Assembly (NCBI GenBank): GCA_016790225.1
Contig: JAEUOZ010000060.1
Coordinates: forward strand, 62,001-126,000
Length of the DNA stretch: 64,000 nt
Source: Rubrivivax sp.
GTDB lineage: Bacteria > Pseudomonadota > Gammaproteobacteria > Burkholderiales > Burkholderiaceae
Reading direction: 5' to 3'
The notes beneath the pieces are model-generated. The model made no database searches. It was given only the letters and a program-made list of their open reading frames with translations, and was not told where the DNA came from. The translations under genes and the position numbers were made by a program. Every line of letters begins with the position of its first letter. The first letter of the stretch is position 1. Below are positions 26,575 through 35,925 of the stretch, piece by piece.

Positions 26575-27480
26575 ATGGCGCATTCGGTTGAGTTAGTGCC
26601 AAAAGTCAACTTCTTAACATTCGGCGATGGCAGTTGTGCGTATCGGTTTGCTGCACGTCGCCTGGCAGCACAGGCAATATCAACAAAGGTCTTCAATCTT
26701 GTTGAATATTACACGCTTTTTGGACTTCGCCGAGAACTGCCCGAGTCATGGCGACAGCACCGCGCGTTCATTACGAGTCCATCCAACCGCCGAGGACTTG
26801 GTTATTGGTTATGGAAGGTAATGCTCATTCAGCATAAGTTAAGCAAGCTAGACGATGGTAATATCTTGGTGTATTGCGATGCAGGATGCGAGTTGAATCC
26901 CCGCCTGGCAAACGAATTCACCAAAGCCCTTCCAAGCTTGAACGAAGATCTCACAGTTTTTCGAGGAGTTTTCGACGACAACGTTTGGCGAGTTTGCCAA
27001 TGGACAAATGGCTATACTATCTCCAAGCTGGACCCAGAGAATGAATTCTTGAATAAACCGCAGATAGCTGCAGGTGTACTATTCATCAAGGCGTGTCCGG
27101 CGACAAAAAAGCTCACATCTGAATGGTTAAGGCTCGCATTGCTGGATGAATATTCAATGTTAGTTGACCGCAAAGGTGAGTACGAGACCCCGCAATTTAA
27201 AGATCACCGTCACGATCAAGCAATTCTCAGTATTCTTATTTATCGTCTGCATTCGGCAGCTGCCCTCGCTCCCAAGTTTTTAAGCGCCCAGCTAATCGAG
27301 TCACCAAATGGATTCTTCGTTAGCGCCCGACGCAATTCGGGGGCAGGTCAGCAGGGCGCGGAAGGCAGGTACAGTTCGATGCAGCGTCGCGCTTTGGTGG
27401 TCGCAAAGACGATAATCGCGAAACTCTGCGCCCGGTTTCTAATCGATCAAGTTTACATGATCTTCATCAGGTGGCGATAG
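26575..27480 (+). CDS. Putative GT-A-like glycosyltransferase, AT-rich region
   Basis: A 301-residue protein without signal peptide. RGLGYWLWKVMLI (about 73-85) followed by ILVYCDAGCELN recalls capsule enzymes with a GYW.WKP motif and a D-x-G/DXD-like metal site. H-x-H-D-Q (DHRHDQA) near 215 may be a second active-site part. A C-terminal basic hydrophobic tail (about 270-301) could bind the membrane. Codon use is AT-richer than the flanks and a dead IS lies upstream, so it was probably acquired by transfer. Sugar specificity unknown. Confidence 0.6.
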   Translation: MAHSVELVPKVNFLTFGDGSCAYRFAARRLAAQAISTKVFNLVEYYTLFGLRRELPESWRQHRAFITSPSNRRGLGYWLWKVMLIQHKLSKLDDGNILVYCDAGCELNPRLANEFTKALPSLNEDLTVFRGVFDDNVWRVCQWTNGYTISKLDPENEFLNKPQIAAGVLFIKACPATKKLTSEWLRLALLDEYSMLVDRKGEYETPQFKDHRHDQAILSILIYRLHSAAALAPKFLSAQLIESPNGFFVSARRNSGAGQQGAEGRYSSMQRRALVVAKTIIAKLCARFLIDQVYMIFIRWR

Positions 27481-27619
27481 TTGGGAAAACCAAATCGTAC
27501 AACGATCCGCTGCGAGGACTGATCCGCCAATGCTGGTTGAAACCGTGAAACTCACAATTATTCGTTTACTATCACTAATCGGGTAACATGATGCATCTCT
27601 GGTTTCAGACTTCCCGCCA

Positions 27620-28531
27620 ATGATTGGTGTTCAATTTCACGGATGGCTTGGAAACAATCTCTTTCAGTACGTTGCCGCCAGATCAATTGCTGACCAGTTA
27701 AGGACATCAGTACACGTCAGGTGTAGAACGGGAAAGCGGGGTGGCTTACTTGGACTTTTCGATGGCCATGTTGGTCAGGCAAGTCTTCGATTTGCCGAAT
27801 CTGCGAAGAACAATTTTTCCGGACGAGTACTCAACTTTGCCCGAAGCTTTAGCTCAATGACGCTGATGGATTTCCCACTGTTCAATTCAGTGTATCGCCC
27901 CCCTGAAACGCCAACCATCAATGGTTGGAAGTTCGAATCCTATGATGAAGATTTTTGGGCAATCGAAAATGGTACCATGCTGGATGGATATTTTCAGTCG
28001 GACAAGTACTTTGCCCGCGATTGGAAATATGCCAGGCGCGTTTTGGGGCCAAGTCCTCGAGCTGTGGGTACTGCGCTAAGCAAGCTATCTCAACTCGGCT
28101 GCGATCCGCGAAATACAATAGCCATTCACGTAAGACGCGGCGACTATTTGCATCAAACCGAGCCGTTTACCTTATCCCGGTATGGGTGGACTCTGCCCAC
28201 GAGCTACTACACCGATTCCATCGAACGATTTAGCGGCAACCAGAAGTTGCTCTTTCTCACTGATGACCCCGGCTACGTGAGAGAAACATTTGGGCCCGAT
28301 TCGATCGTGGCCTCTTCTTCCGTACCCTCCATTGATCTCTTGATGTTGAGCCTTTGCCGTTTCAATGTGCTTTCAAACAGTACCTTTGCGTGGTGGGGAG
28401 CTTATCTCGGAGGTGATGAGGGCAGAACAGTATTGGCCCCGAGATACTGGATGGGCTGGGAGTCGCAGCGCTGGATGCCTTCTGACATCCAGGTCGAATG
28501 GTGGAACTACGTCGATGTTCAACGAACATGA
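27620..28531 (+). CDS. Alpha-1,2-fucosyltransferase-like protein (GT11)
   Basis: A 303-residue GT11 protein. HGWLGNNLFQYVAAR at 7-21 matches the family start (G..GNQ.FQY), H170-VRRGDY is the donor-binding motif, and SNSTFAWWGAYL near 252-263 is the third conserved block. It would transfer fucose, or a related deoxysugar, from a GDP-sugar. No gmd/fcl genes for GDP-fucose are in the window. Its stop overlaps the next start (ATGA). AT-rich like its neighbours. Confidence 0.88.
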   Translation: MIGVQFHGWLGNNLFQYVAARSIADQLRTSVHVRCRTGKRGGLLGLFDGHVGQASLRFAESAKNNFSGRVLNFARSFSSMTLMDFPLFNSVYRPPETPTINGWKFESYDEDFWAIENGTMLDGYFQSDKYFARDWKYARRVLGPSPRAVGTALSKLSQLGCDPRNTIAIHVRRGDYLHQTEPFTLSRYGWTLPTSYYTDSIERFSGNQKLLFLTDDPGYVRETFGPDSIVASSSVPSIDLLMLSLCRFNVLSNSTFAWWGAYLGGDEGRTVLAPRYWMGWESQRWMPSDIQVEWWNYVDVQRT

Positions 28532-29631
28532 GATTAATACTCACGGGCGACGACTTCTTTTTGCAGCGCCACAGCGGCCTGATCGCACAACTGGGAAAGT
28601 GGCGACACACTGTAGTCCTTCCAAAGATTGACGAACGCAAGCTGCTCAAGAATAGAATCAAGCGTCGGCTAGGACTCTCGGATACGCCTGACTTAAGGAA
28701 TCCGCGAGCCTTTATCGAATCTTCGGCGGTCATGGCTGATCAGATTAAAGAGGTTGCACGACCGGGGGATCTGGTCCTTCATCTGTTTTCCTCTTTCGCT
28801 CCTTGCACAGGTCAAGCCTTGTTCGTACCGGGAAAAAGGCCGCCCTATTTCTTTTATCTTGATTTCACCATGGCGCAGGCTTTGGAACAATGGCCATCAT
28901 GGGCCATATTCTCGAAGGTCGAAGCCAAGAACCTGTGGCTGGAGGTTGAAGAAGAAGCCTACAGAGGTGCAGTAGGTATTTTGACGATGAGCGAAGGCAC
29001 TAGGGACTCGCTCATTGAACGATATGGTGTGCCAAGTGAAAAGATAGAAGTTGTGTCGAGCGGGGTAAACGACCCTGGTCAGAGACAGCGCAGATGCGGC
29101 GACAGATCGCTGCGATTCTTGTGCGATGGGTCGGATCCTCTGAGGAAGGGAGAAGACCGGGCGGTTGCGTTTCTGAGGAGCTATAAGCGGAGCGGTCGAT
29201 CTGCTGAGTTGTTTGTTCTCGGCTCTCCGGAGATCTCTTTGCAAGATGACATCAATCGAGTCGGCAGGTTAGCGCACCGCGAGGTACAGTCTTTGCTGTC
29301 TGAGTGTGATGTATTACTCGGGTTGGCAAGGTGCGACCCTTATCCTACGCTGGTACTCGAGGCGTCTTCGCATGGAGTTGTCCCCATTGTCTCTACTGAG
29401 AGTGGCTTAGCGCCACTGATTAGTAGGATTGATGAGTGTCTTGTGGTTAACTGCTCAGAATCCGCTGAGGAGCACAGCGATTTGTTTGAGAAGATCGGCT
29501 CGCTGGAGCACCTCAATTATCTCTCCGAGAAGACTTACGAGTGGTTTCTGACAGAGAACGAGTGGAACGTAGTAGGTAGACGGATTATTGACGCACTTAC
29601 CCGTATGTCAGCTTCTTTAGAACCGTCATGA
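28528..29631 (+). CDS. Glycosyltransferase family 4-like
   Basis: A 367-residue GT-B protein starting MRLILTGDDFF. The linker region ILTMSEGTRDSLIERYGVP and VVSSGVNDPG is typical of GT4. The donor site DPYPTLVLEASSHG keeps only the second of the usual EX7E glutamates, the first being Asp. I chose the ATG overlapping the fucosyltransferase stop. Part of the AT-rich core. Confidence 0.8.
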   Translation: MRLILTGDDFFLQRHSGLIAQLGKWRHTVVLPKIDERKLLKNRIKRRLGLSDTPDLRNPRAFIESSAVMADQIKEVARPGDLVLHLFSSFAPCTGQALFVPGKRPPYFFYLDFTMAQALEQWPSWAIFSKVEAKNLWLEVEEEAYRGAVGILTMSEGTRDSLIERYGVPSEKIEVVSSGVNDPGQRQRRCGDRSLRFLCDGSDPLRKGEDRAVAFLRSYKRSGRSAELFVLGSPEISLQDDINRVGRLAHREVQSLLSECDVLLGLARCDPYPTLVLEASSHGVVPIVSTESGLAPLISRIDECLVVNCSESAEEHSDLFEKIGSLEHLNYLSEKTYEWFLTENEWNVVGRRIIDALTRMSASLEPS

Positions 29632-29876
29632 TTCAATGTTGGGTACGCTCCGGAACGAGCTTAGACGCGGCTTCGTTTCTACGATCCTCAAAACCGCAAT
29701 CTGTCCTTTCACAACCATGAGTGTTCGATTACTCGTAGTGCAACGCCAGCCTTGCTTTTGGATGACGCTACGTGACTGTGGGTCTTGCGTTGGGGTGTGT
29801 TGTCTGAGGCCGTCTTCATCATTCTTCAAGGATGTTGATATTCGGGCGACTCGTGTAGAACTGAATTAGCGGCCTC

Positions 29877-31223
29877 ATGCGGATCCTCATCATCACGCCG
29901 GAATACCGTGGCTTCGGCGGTGGCATCATGACCTTCTATCGCCACCTTGCGCCCGCGTTGACAGAAGCCGGCCATGAGGTTTTCGTCATTGAAGGTTCCG
30001 GCTTCGGTATTGCTGGCCGATCAGCCGCGGAAACGCCGGGCGGTATTCACATCCGAAGCTTGGATACCTCGCTTCTTTCGAAGTGGATGCAACGGTTCGC
30101 GCATTTCACTGCTGCGCCAACACTCCGCCGCCTGATGGCTTCGAGTTGGGCTGCGTGGGATCAGGCGCGCTCGCTGGGGCGGTTCGACGTCGTCGAGGTC
30201 GTGGAATTCGGTCTGTTGCATGCTCCGCATGCACTGCGACCATTGGCACCGACTGTGGCCCAGTGTCACGCCGGTTGGGGCCAGATGGGGCTGCATGAGT
30301 CAAGTTGCGGTCAAGAGTTGGACCGGGCAACAGCACTCGCCATCGAGTCAGAAGCACTCCGCCACATGTCTGCGCGCCACACCTATGCGCTTGCCAATTC
30401 GCGTTGGTGGGCAGACCAGCTTCACCTTCCCTTCTCTTGCATACGACCGCCTTGGAAGCCGCCGAGCGACAGCCCCCCCCGGCAGAGGAGCACCGAGATA
30501 GACCCAGTCATCCGCGTATTCGGCCGCATACAAGCCTGGAAGGGACCGCGCGAGTGCTGCCAAGCGCTGTCACTGGCCCCAGAGATTCCCAGTTTGGAGT
30601 GGTATGGCCGCGATGTGGCCGTGGACTCCAATGGCACTTCAACGAATGACCTCATGCGTTCGGAGTTTCCCGCGGTCTGGGGCACGCGCATCCTCACACG
30701 CAACCCGGTGCCACCACAGGAAGTCTCCCGTCTTCAGGCTACAGCACTGCTCAATCTCGTGCCATCCACTTGGGACGTCTTCAACTTCACCGCAGCCGAG
30801 GCCATGGCCTCTGCGCGGCCGGTGATCTGCTCTGATGGCGCGGGCGCGAGCGAACTCATCGAAGACGGGCGCACAGGCTTTGTCTATGACGGGTCATCAG
30901 CGGCAGCGCTGGCTGATGTCATGCGCCGTGCATTGTCCTTGGGACCTGCGGAATTAGCGCGGATCGGCGCTGCGGGCCGCGAGGCCGCGCTGGCCGCCCT
31001 GGACCCGATGCGGCAGGCAGCCGCTCATGCAACTGGCTATGAATCCGCCATGCGGAGCCCGGTGATGGCCGAGGGTGGGCCTCCAGCCTGGTTTAAGGCG
31101 CTTGCCGAGCCGCGCGAGCCTTCTGAGCGCGTCGGCGCCTCCCATCTCGATCAGCATCCGCTGCGCGGCCTGGCCTCCTATGTCGTCAAACGCGGATTGC
31201 GAAAGGCTGGGCTCGCCTCATGA
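29877..31223 (+). CDS. Glycosyltransferase family 4
   Basis: A 448-residue GT-B protein. PEYRGFGGGIMTFYRHLAPAL is shortened in the family to P.-GG.-.-L, and the donor domain has RVFGRIQAWKGPRECCQAL and DVFNFTAAEAMASARPVI. Base composition rises again here compared with the upstream genes. It sits 245 bp after its neighbour, so a new promoter is possible. The stop overlaps the next start (ATGA). Confidence 0.85.
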   Translation: MRILIITPEYRGFGGGIMTFYRHLAPALTEAGHEVFVIEGSGFGIAGRSAAETPGGIHIRSLDTSLLSKWMQRFAHFTAAPTLRRLMASSWAAWDQARSLGRFDVVEVVEFGLLHAPHALRPLAPTVAQCHAGWGQMGLHESSCGQELDRATALAIESEALRHMSARHTYALANSRWWADQLHLPFSCIRPPWKPPSDSPPRQRSTEIDPVIRVFGRIQAWKGPRECCQALSLAPEIPSLEWYGRDVAVDSNGTSTNDLMRSEFPAVWGTRILTRNPVPPQEVSRLQATALLNLVPSTWDVFNFTAAEAMASARPVICSDGAGASELIEDGRTGFVYDGSSAAALADVMRRALSLGPAELARIGAAGREAALAALDPMRQAAAHATGYESAMRSPVMAEGGPPAWFKALAEPREPSERVGASHLDQHPLRGLASYVVKRGLRKAGLAS

Positions 31224-32170
31224 GCCGCCCGACGCTTTCGTTGCTGATACCGGCCTACAACGCCGCAAAGTACCTGCCGCGGCTGTTGAACTCGGCTCAG
31301 GCTCAAGCGATTCCTTTCGATGAGATCTGGGTCTATGACGATTGCTCGACTGACGACACCGCGGCAGTCGCTACAGCTTACGGTGCCAAGGTTCTTCGTG
31401 GTGATACCAATCGTGGCTGCAGCGCTGGTAAACATGCGCTCGCAATGCATGTCGAAACCGACTGGATTCACTTCCATGACGCTGATGACGAACTGTTGCC
31501 GAATTTCACGACGCTTGCTTGGCGGTGGATTGAGCGCAATGATCGGGACGTTGTACTCTTCGCATACGAGTATCGCGATGAAAAGTCTCACGAACTGCTT
31601 AGTGTCTCGTACTTTGATGACGAAGCGCTGCGAACTGACGCCAGAAGGTACTCCTTGATTCGTCAAATAAATCCCTTTTGTGGGCTATACCGACGAAGTC
31701 AAATGCTTGCTGCGGGTGGATACCAACTTGACGCTCGCACTTTGTACAATGAGGATTCCGCCTTTCATATCAAACTTGCCTTTGCAGGGCTTTTATTCTC
31801 GGCAGAATCGACAGTATCAATCATCAACTGGCGCATCTCTGGATCGATGTCGTCCTCAAATCAAGCGAAGTGCGCTGTCGCACAGTCCTATGTGCTTCAA
31901 TCAGTATTGAATCTTCCCGGCAGTGAAAATTATCACCAGGATGTCGCCCGTGGACTTTGGGCTGTGGCCGGCCGACTCGCCGCATTCAGCGAGTGGCGCC
32001 ACGCCAGAGCAGCTGCGATTCGTGCCCATCAATTAATACGCCGCCCTCCCGAAGAGGCAGGTAAGGCTTGGTTCCGTGCGCTTGCATCTTTGAGTCCAAG
32101 CGCAGCGTTGGCGTTGCGAGAGTTCGCCATCCGGGCCCTTCGTCCTGGGCTTCGCGGCATGGGCAAGTGA
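31220..32170 (+). CDS. Glycosyltransferase family 2
   Basis: A 316-residue GT-A enzyme. LSLLIPAYNAAKYLPRLLNS is at the start, YDDCSTDDT is the nucleotide-binding aspartate block, and HDADDEL (about 89-95) is the DXD metal site. YNEDSAFHIKLA contains the general-base ED. Inverting transfer of one sugar to the growing repeat; acceptor unknown. Coupled to the preceding gene by ATGA. Confidence 0.88.
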   Translation: MSRPTLSLLIPAYNAAKYLPRLLNSAQAQAIPFDEIWVYDDCSTDDTAAVATAYGAKVLRGDTNRGCSAGKHALAMHVETDWIHFHDADDELLPNFTTLAWRWIERNDRDVVLFAYEYRDEKSHELLSVSYFDDEALRTDARRYSLIRQINPFCGLYRRSQMLAAGGYQLDARTLYNEDSAFHIKLAFAGLLFSAESTVSIINWRISGSMSSSNQAKCAVAQSYVLQSVLNLPGSENYHQDVARGLWAVAGRLAAFSEWRHARAAAIRAHQLIRRPPEEAGKAWFRALASLSPSAALALREFAIRALRPGLRGMGK

Positions 32171-32201
32171 CCGTGGGCGCTTGCCGATCAAATCACCTGC
32201 A

Positions 32202-33170
32202 ATGACCATCTCTGTGCTGGTTGCTTGTTACAACGCTTCAGCGACACTGGCTGAGACGCTTCAATCCGTGCTTGTTCAGAGTCGACCACCAGACGAGCTC
32301 ATTGTGGTTGATGATGGATCTACCGACCATTCAGTTCAAGTTGCGCTGAACTTCAAGTCGCACGGGGTCAAGCTTGTTCGGCAAGCCAACCGTGGTGCTT
32401 CTGCTGCACGGAACCGTGCGTTTGCACACTCGTCTGGAAAGCATGTGATTTTTCTCGATGCTGATGACTTGATCGGGACAAACCACCTTGAAGCACTGGA
32501 GTCCAAGCTTGCTGATGATGGCAAGTCGATCGCATTCTCAAGTTGGGATCGCTTCTACCAAAGCCCGAGTGAGGCAAGATTCCCTGCCAGACAAACGGAA
32601 GTAGATCTACCCGGTGCAGACTGGCTCGTCCGCGCATGGGCAGATGCACGACCCATGACTCAGCCAGGAATGTTTTTGATCCCAAGACTCTTGATAGAGT
32701 CCTGCGGCGGATGGGACGAACGGCTCTCGCTGACTGACGATTTTGAGTTCTTTGCGCGCGTATTGTCGAAGTGCAATCAGTTGCGATTTGCCGGCAAGGC
32801 TCAACTCTTTTATCGCTCAGGAATCAAAGGTAGCCTGTCTGGCCAAAGGAGCCGGAAGGCCATTGAGTCCCACCTCACTTCACTGTTGACAGGTACCTCT
32901 TATCTGCTATCCGTTAGGGCAGATGCCGAGGCTCGGGGCGCGTGCGCAGCCCTGCTTCAGGACTTTGATTACTCCTATTATCCACTCCACTCTGATTTGC
33001 GTGCACGTGCTAAAGAGCGAGTAGTTGAATTGGGCGGATCCAGTATTGAGCCGGATGGACCACCGGGCTTTCATCATTTGAGGCGTTTCGTCGGCTGGAA
33101 ATGTGCACGCCGAGTGCAGCGTTTAGCGGAGCGGTACAGCCTTGGTGCGGCAAATGGAGTTGCCTCCTGA
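32202..33170 (+). CDS. Glycosyltransferase family 2
   Basis: A 322-residue GT-A enzyme. It begins MTISVLVACYNAS and has VVDDGSTD, ANRGASAARNRAF, FLDADD as the DXD site and LTDDFEFFAR as the catalytic acid/base block. I prefer the ATG at 32202 over a TTG seven codons upstream because the family begins there. It lies 31 bp after the previous GT2 and was probably duplicated from a similar ancestor, though the two are divergent. Confidence 0.88.
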   Translation: MTISVLVACYNASATLAETLQSVLVQSRPPDELIVVDDGSTDHSVQVALNFKSHGVKLVRQANRGASAARNRAFAHSSGKHVIFLDADDLIGTNHLEALESKLADDGKSIAFSSWDRFYQSPSEARFPARQTEVDLPGADWLVRAWADARPMTQPGMFLIPRLLIESCGGWDERLSLTDDFEFFARVLSKCNQLRFAGKAQLFYRSGIKGSLSGQRSRKAIESHLTSLLTGTSYLLSVRADAEARGACAALLQDFDYSYYPLHSDLRARAKERVVELGGSSIEPDGPPGFHHLRRFVGWKCARRVQRLAERYSLGAANGVAS

Positions 33171-33255
33171 GGCCGCTCTGATAGCAAGACCCATTTTCCT
33201 CAAAGCACTAGGCGCGACAGCCGGTGCTGAAATTGAGTAACCCAGACTCTGCACC

Positions 33256-34275
33256 ATGAAAATAGCCTTGACGGCAGATCCTGAACTCCCGGTACCACCC
33301 AAGCTATACGGCGGTATCGAGAGAATTGTCGACCTGCTGGCGCGCGAACTGGATGCCCGCGGCCATGAAGTCACGGTCTTTGCACATCCGGATAGCCGTA
33401 CAGCAGGGCGTCTCGTTCCGTGGCCTGGCTCCAGCAGTCGCTCATTGACTGACACCATGAGGAATGCAGTCACCCTAGCGCGCCATGTCGCAACAGGCGG
33501 CTTTGATCTCGTGCACAGCTTTTCTCGAATCGCGTACCTGACGCCGATACTGCCAATGGCCCTTCCCAAGATCATGACCTATCAGCGCGAGATCAGCCTG
33601 CGCACGGTCTCAGCAGGACATCGGCTATCCCGTGGAACCTTGGAATTCACCGCCATCAGCGAGTGGATGATGGCCGGCGTTCACCATGTCGGGCGTTGGT
33701 CCATGGTTCCAAATGGCGTACCCCTGAAAACATACGCGCCGCGACTGACGGTGCCGGAAGATGCGCCCTTCGCCTTTCTCGGTCGGCTCGAGGAAATCAA
33801 GGGGCCCCATCTGGCCATTGAGCTGGCGCGCCGTTGCGGTCGCAAATTGGTCATCGCCGGCAACATCCCTCATGAAAAGCGCGCCTGGGTGGAAGCGAAC
33901 GTGCTCTCGAAAGTGGACGGCCATCAAGTCACCTATATCGGGCCAGTAGACGACCAGCAGAAGAACCAACTCCTCGGAAAAGCAGCCGCGTTCCTCATGC
34001 CAATCCTCTGGGATGAACCATTCGGCATTGTGATGGCGGAGGCATTGGCCTGCGGCACACCGGTACTCGGGCTGCGTCGCGGTGCAGTACCTGAAGTAGT
34101 CGATGACGGCGTCACTGGATTCGTACGTGACGCTCTGGATGATCTTGCGGCTGCCGCCGTAGCCTTGCCATCGATCAACCGTGCAGCGTGCCGAGATGCC
34201 GCGGAAAAGCGCTTTAGCGAGCGTGCGATTGTTGATGCATATGAGTGCGTCTATTCTCGGGCCAAGCACGTCTAG
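33256..34275 (+). CDS. Glycosyltransferase family 4
   Basis: A 339-residue GT-B protein. KIALTADPELPVPPKLYGGI is the N-terminal block with the YGG.ER loop. APFAFLGRLEEIKGPHLAIE and EPFGIVMAEALACG (both EX7E glutamates) define the donor domain. The short single-domain layout is like that of glucosyltransferases acting on small acceptors. Preceded by an 85-bp gap. Confidence 0.9.
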   Translation: MKIALTADPELPVPPKLYGGIERIVDLLARELDARGHEVTVFAHPDSRTAGRLVPWPGSSSRSLTDTMRNAVTLARHVATGGFDLVHSFSRIAYLTPILPMALPKIMTYQREISLRTVSAGHRLSRGTLEFTAISEWMMAGVHHVGRWSMVPNGVPLKTYAPRLTVPEDAPFAFLGRLEEIKGPHLAIELARRCGRKLVIAGNIPHEKRAWVEANVLSKVDGHQVTYIGPVDDQQKNQLLGKAAAFLMPILWDEPFGIVMAEALACGTPVLGLRRGAVPEVVDDGVTGFVRDALDDLAAAAVALPSINRAACRDAAEKRFSERAIVDAYECVYSRAKHV

Positions 34276-34689
34276 GGAGAGTCCGCAAAAAACCGCGTGC
34301 CGATCCGAATTGCGAACGAGGCTGTGATGTAGGTTGATTGCTGCCATGAGGTCCCAGATGTTCGCAGCCGTGAACGCTACGCTTGGTGGCAACGGACTGA
34401 TCCTGAAGATGTGCTCCGCAGTCCATGCCACGCTGATTGCGCCGCCCAGCTCGCGGGAAAGCAGCATAAGTACTCGTAACCCTGACATGCACCAGACGAA
34501 TGGGGGAACAGCGGGCACTTCGGCATGAAGGCGCACATCACCGTCGGTGCCTACAGCGACCCCGTTCACCATCGGACCCGCACCGCGGCGAACGTCCACG
34601 AACTGCGCGTCGTGAACCAATTGCTTTGCAACAAAGAAGCCATCCCTTCGCCAACTCGGGACATTCAGCAACTTAGCCAGATCCATACT
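34276..34689. other. Gap without a convincing gene
   Basis: About 410 bp, more GC-rich than the following gene, separate two GT4 genes. A long minus-strand frame crosses it but continues antisense through a real gene, and no plus-strand frame resembles a known family. It may be decayed coding sequence left by rearrangement. Confidence 0.5.
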
Positions 34690-35925
34690 GTGGCCAAAAT
34701 TTGTTTGATAGGTCCGACTCACATCAGCAGGAATCCGCGATTAGTGCGGAACGCTGAGTGTTTGGCAGCTGCAGGGCATGAGGTTGTCGTAGTTTATCCT
34801 GAACACTTGCCGGGCTTTCTCGAGCACGACCACAAGATAACTGACACTACTCATTGGAAAATCAAGTCAATCGATTTTCTATCGAGTCCACTATCGAGAC
34901 TGAATTTGTTCGCAGTTCGACTGCGATCCAAGGTTTTTTCCCAGGTTCAGCTGAAACATCGCCCATTTCTGGCACGATCATACGGGTATTTTGGACCAGA
35001 GCTTGCTCGAGCAGCATCAAAAATCCGAGCAGACTTTTATATTGCTCAACAGCAGGTTACCGCTATGGCAGCGGCTACCGCTGCTCGTCAGATGCGAGCC
35101 CCCTTCGCAATCGATGTCGAAGATTTGCTCTCCGAACACTCGGAAGAAGCATCGGAGGCACTTCGGGCCATCGAAAGGCGCCTCTTTACTCGCTGCGCGT
35201 TCTTGTGCACCATGTCCTACCCGGCCGCGGAGCATTTGGCGAGCCAATATCCTTTAGAGCAACCACCAGTTGTACTTCACAATTGCATGAGTACTACTGA
35301 AGCGAAGACTCTTGCTCCCCCGTCCTGCAGACAGCAGTCCAGCATACTGTCGCTTTATTGGTTTGGCCAGACAATTGGGCCGCACTGCTGCGCAGAGCAG
35401 ATACTTCACGCCGCGGCACTGCTGCCGTTTCGCGTTCAGCTTACGCTTCGAGGAAATTTTCCTAGAGATGGCTATATCTCTTCGTTGCTCGCACTCGAGG
35501 AGAAGCTTCAGATATCTGGCACTCTCCAGATTGAGGCGGGCGCGTCCCCTGACGAAATGGTGAGACTTGCAGGAGAGCACGACATATGCTTCGGCACCCA
35601 GCCGAGCGGCCAGCTGTTTCACGAACTTGCAATCGGAAACAAGGTCTTTACGGGAATGATGGCAGGGTGTGCTGTCGCCTTGTCCGACACCATCGCACAT
35701 CGACATCTCATTCAGCAGAAGCCTGGCTGGGCGTTTCTCTTCAGGAACGAAGATCCGTCCAGTCTCGCGGATCAGTTGATCGCTTTGAAATCCGATTCAT
35801 CCCTGCTGCAAGAAATGCGTTCGACTGCATGGAACGTTGCGCACGCATACTACTGTTGGGAGAAAGAGTCTCAGAACTTGGTCGCTGCCGTGGAACGCAC
35901 TCTCTCAAGAACTGTCCGCACATGA
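34690..35925 (+). CDS. Glycosyltransferase family 4-like
   Basis: A protein of about 411 residues if it starts at the GTG at 34690 (VAKICLIGPTHISRNPRLVR), where the GT-B fold clearly begins. The frame is open to 34525, but the extra 55 residues look unstructured. The N-terminal domain has AAAGHEVVVVYP and PFAIDVEDLLSEHS. The donor site lacks a clear EX7E pair, so it is a divergent member. Its stop overlaps wecB (ATGA). Confidence 0.75.
   Translation: MAKICLIGPTHISRNPRLVRNAECLAAAGHEVVVVYPEHLPGFLEHDHKITDTTHWKIKSIDFLSSPLSRLNLFAVRLRSKVFSQVQLKHRPFLARSYGYFGPELARAASKIRADFYIAQQQVTAMAAATAARQMRAPFAIDVEDLLSEHSEEASEALRAIERRLFTRCAFLCTMSYPAAEHLASQYPLEQPPVVLHNCMSTTEAKTLAPPSCRQQSSILSLYWFGQTIGPHCCAEQILHAAALLPFRVQLTLRGNFPRDGYISSLLALEEKLQISGTLQIEAGASPDEMVRLAGEHDICFGTQPSGQLFHELAIGNKVFTGMMAGCAVALSDTIAHRHLIQQKPGWAFLFRNEDPSSLADQLIALKSDSSLLQEMRSTAWNVAHAYYCWEKESQNLVAAVERTLSRTVRT

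Noticed and set aside
27923..27945. tRNA T-loop-like GTTCGAATCC
   Set aside because: It lies inside the fucosyltransferase coding region and has no matching acceptor or anticodon arms.
29636..29869. 77-aa frame between two glycosyltransferase genes
   Set aside because: Cysteine-rich but with no ribosome-binding site, no family resemblance and no conserved domain; treated as noncoding.
33625..34722. 365-aa minus-strand open frame crossing the gap after a GT4 gene
   Set aside because: Most of it is antisense to real glycosyltransferase genes and the part in the gap shows no domain.
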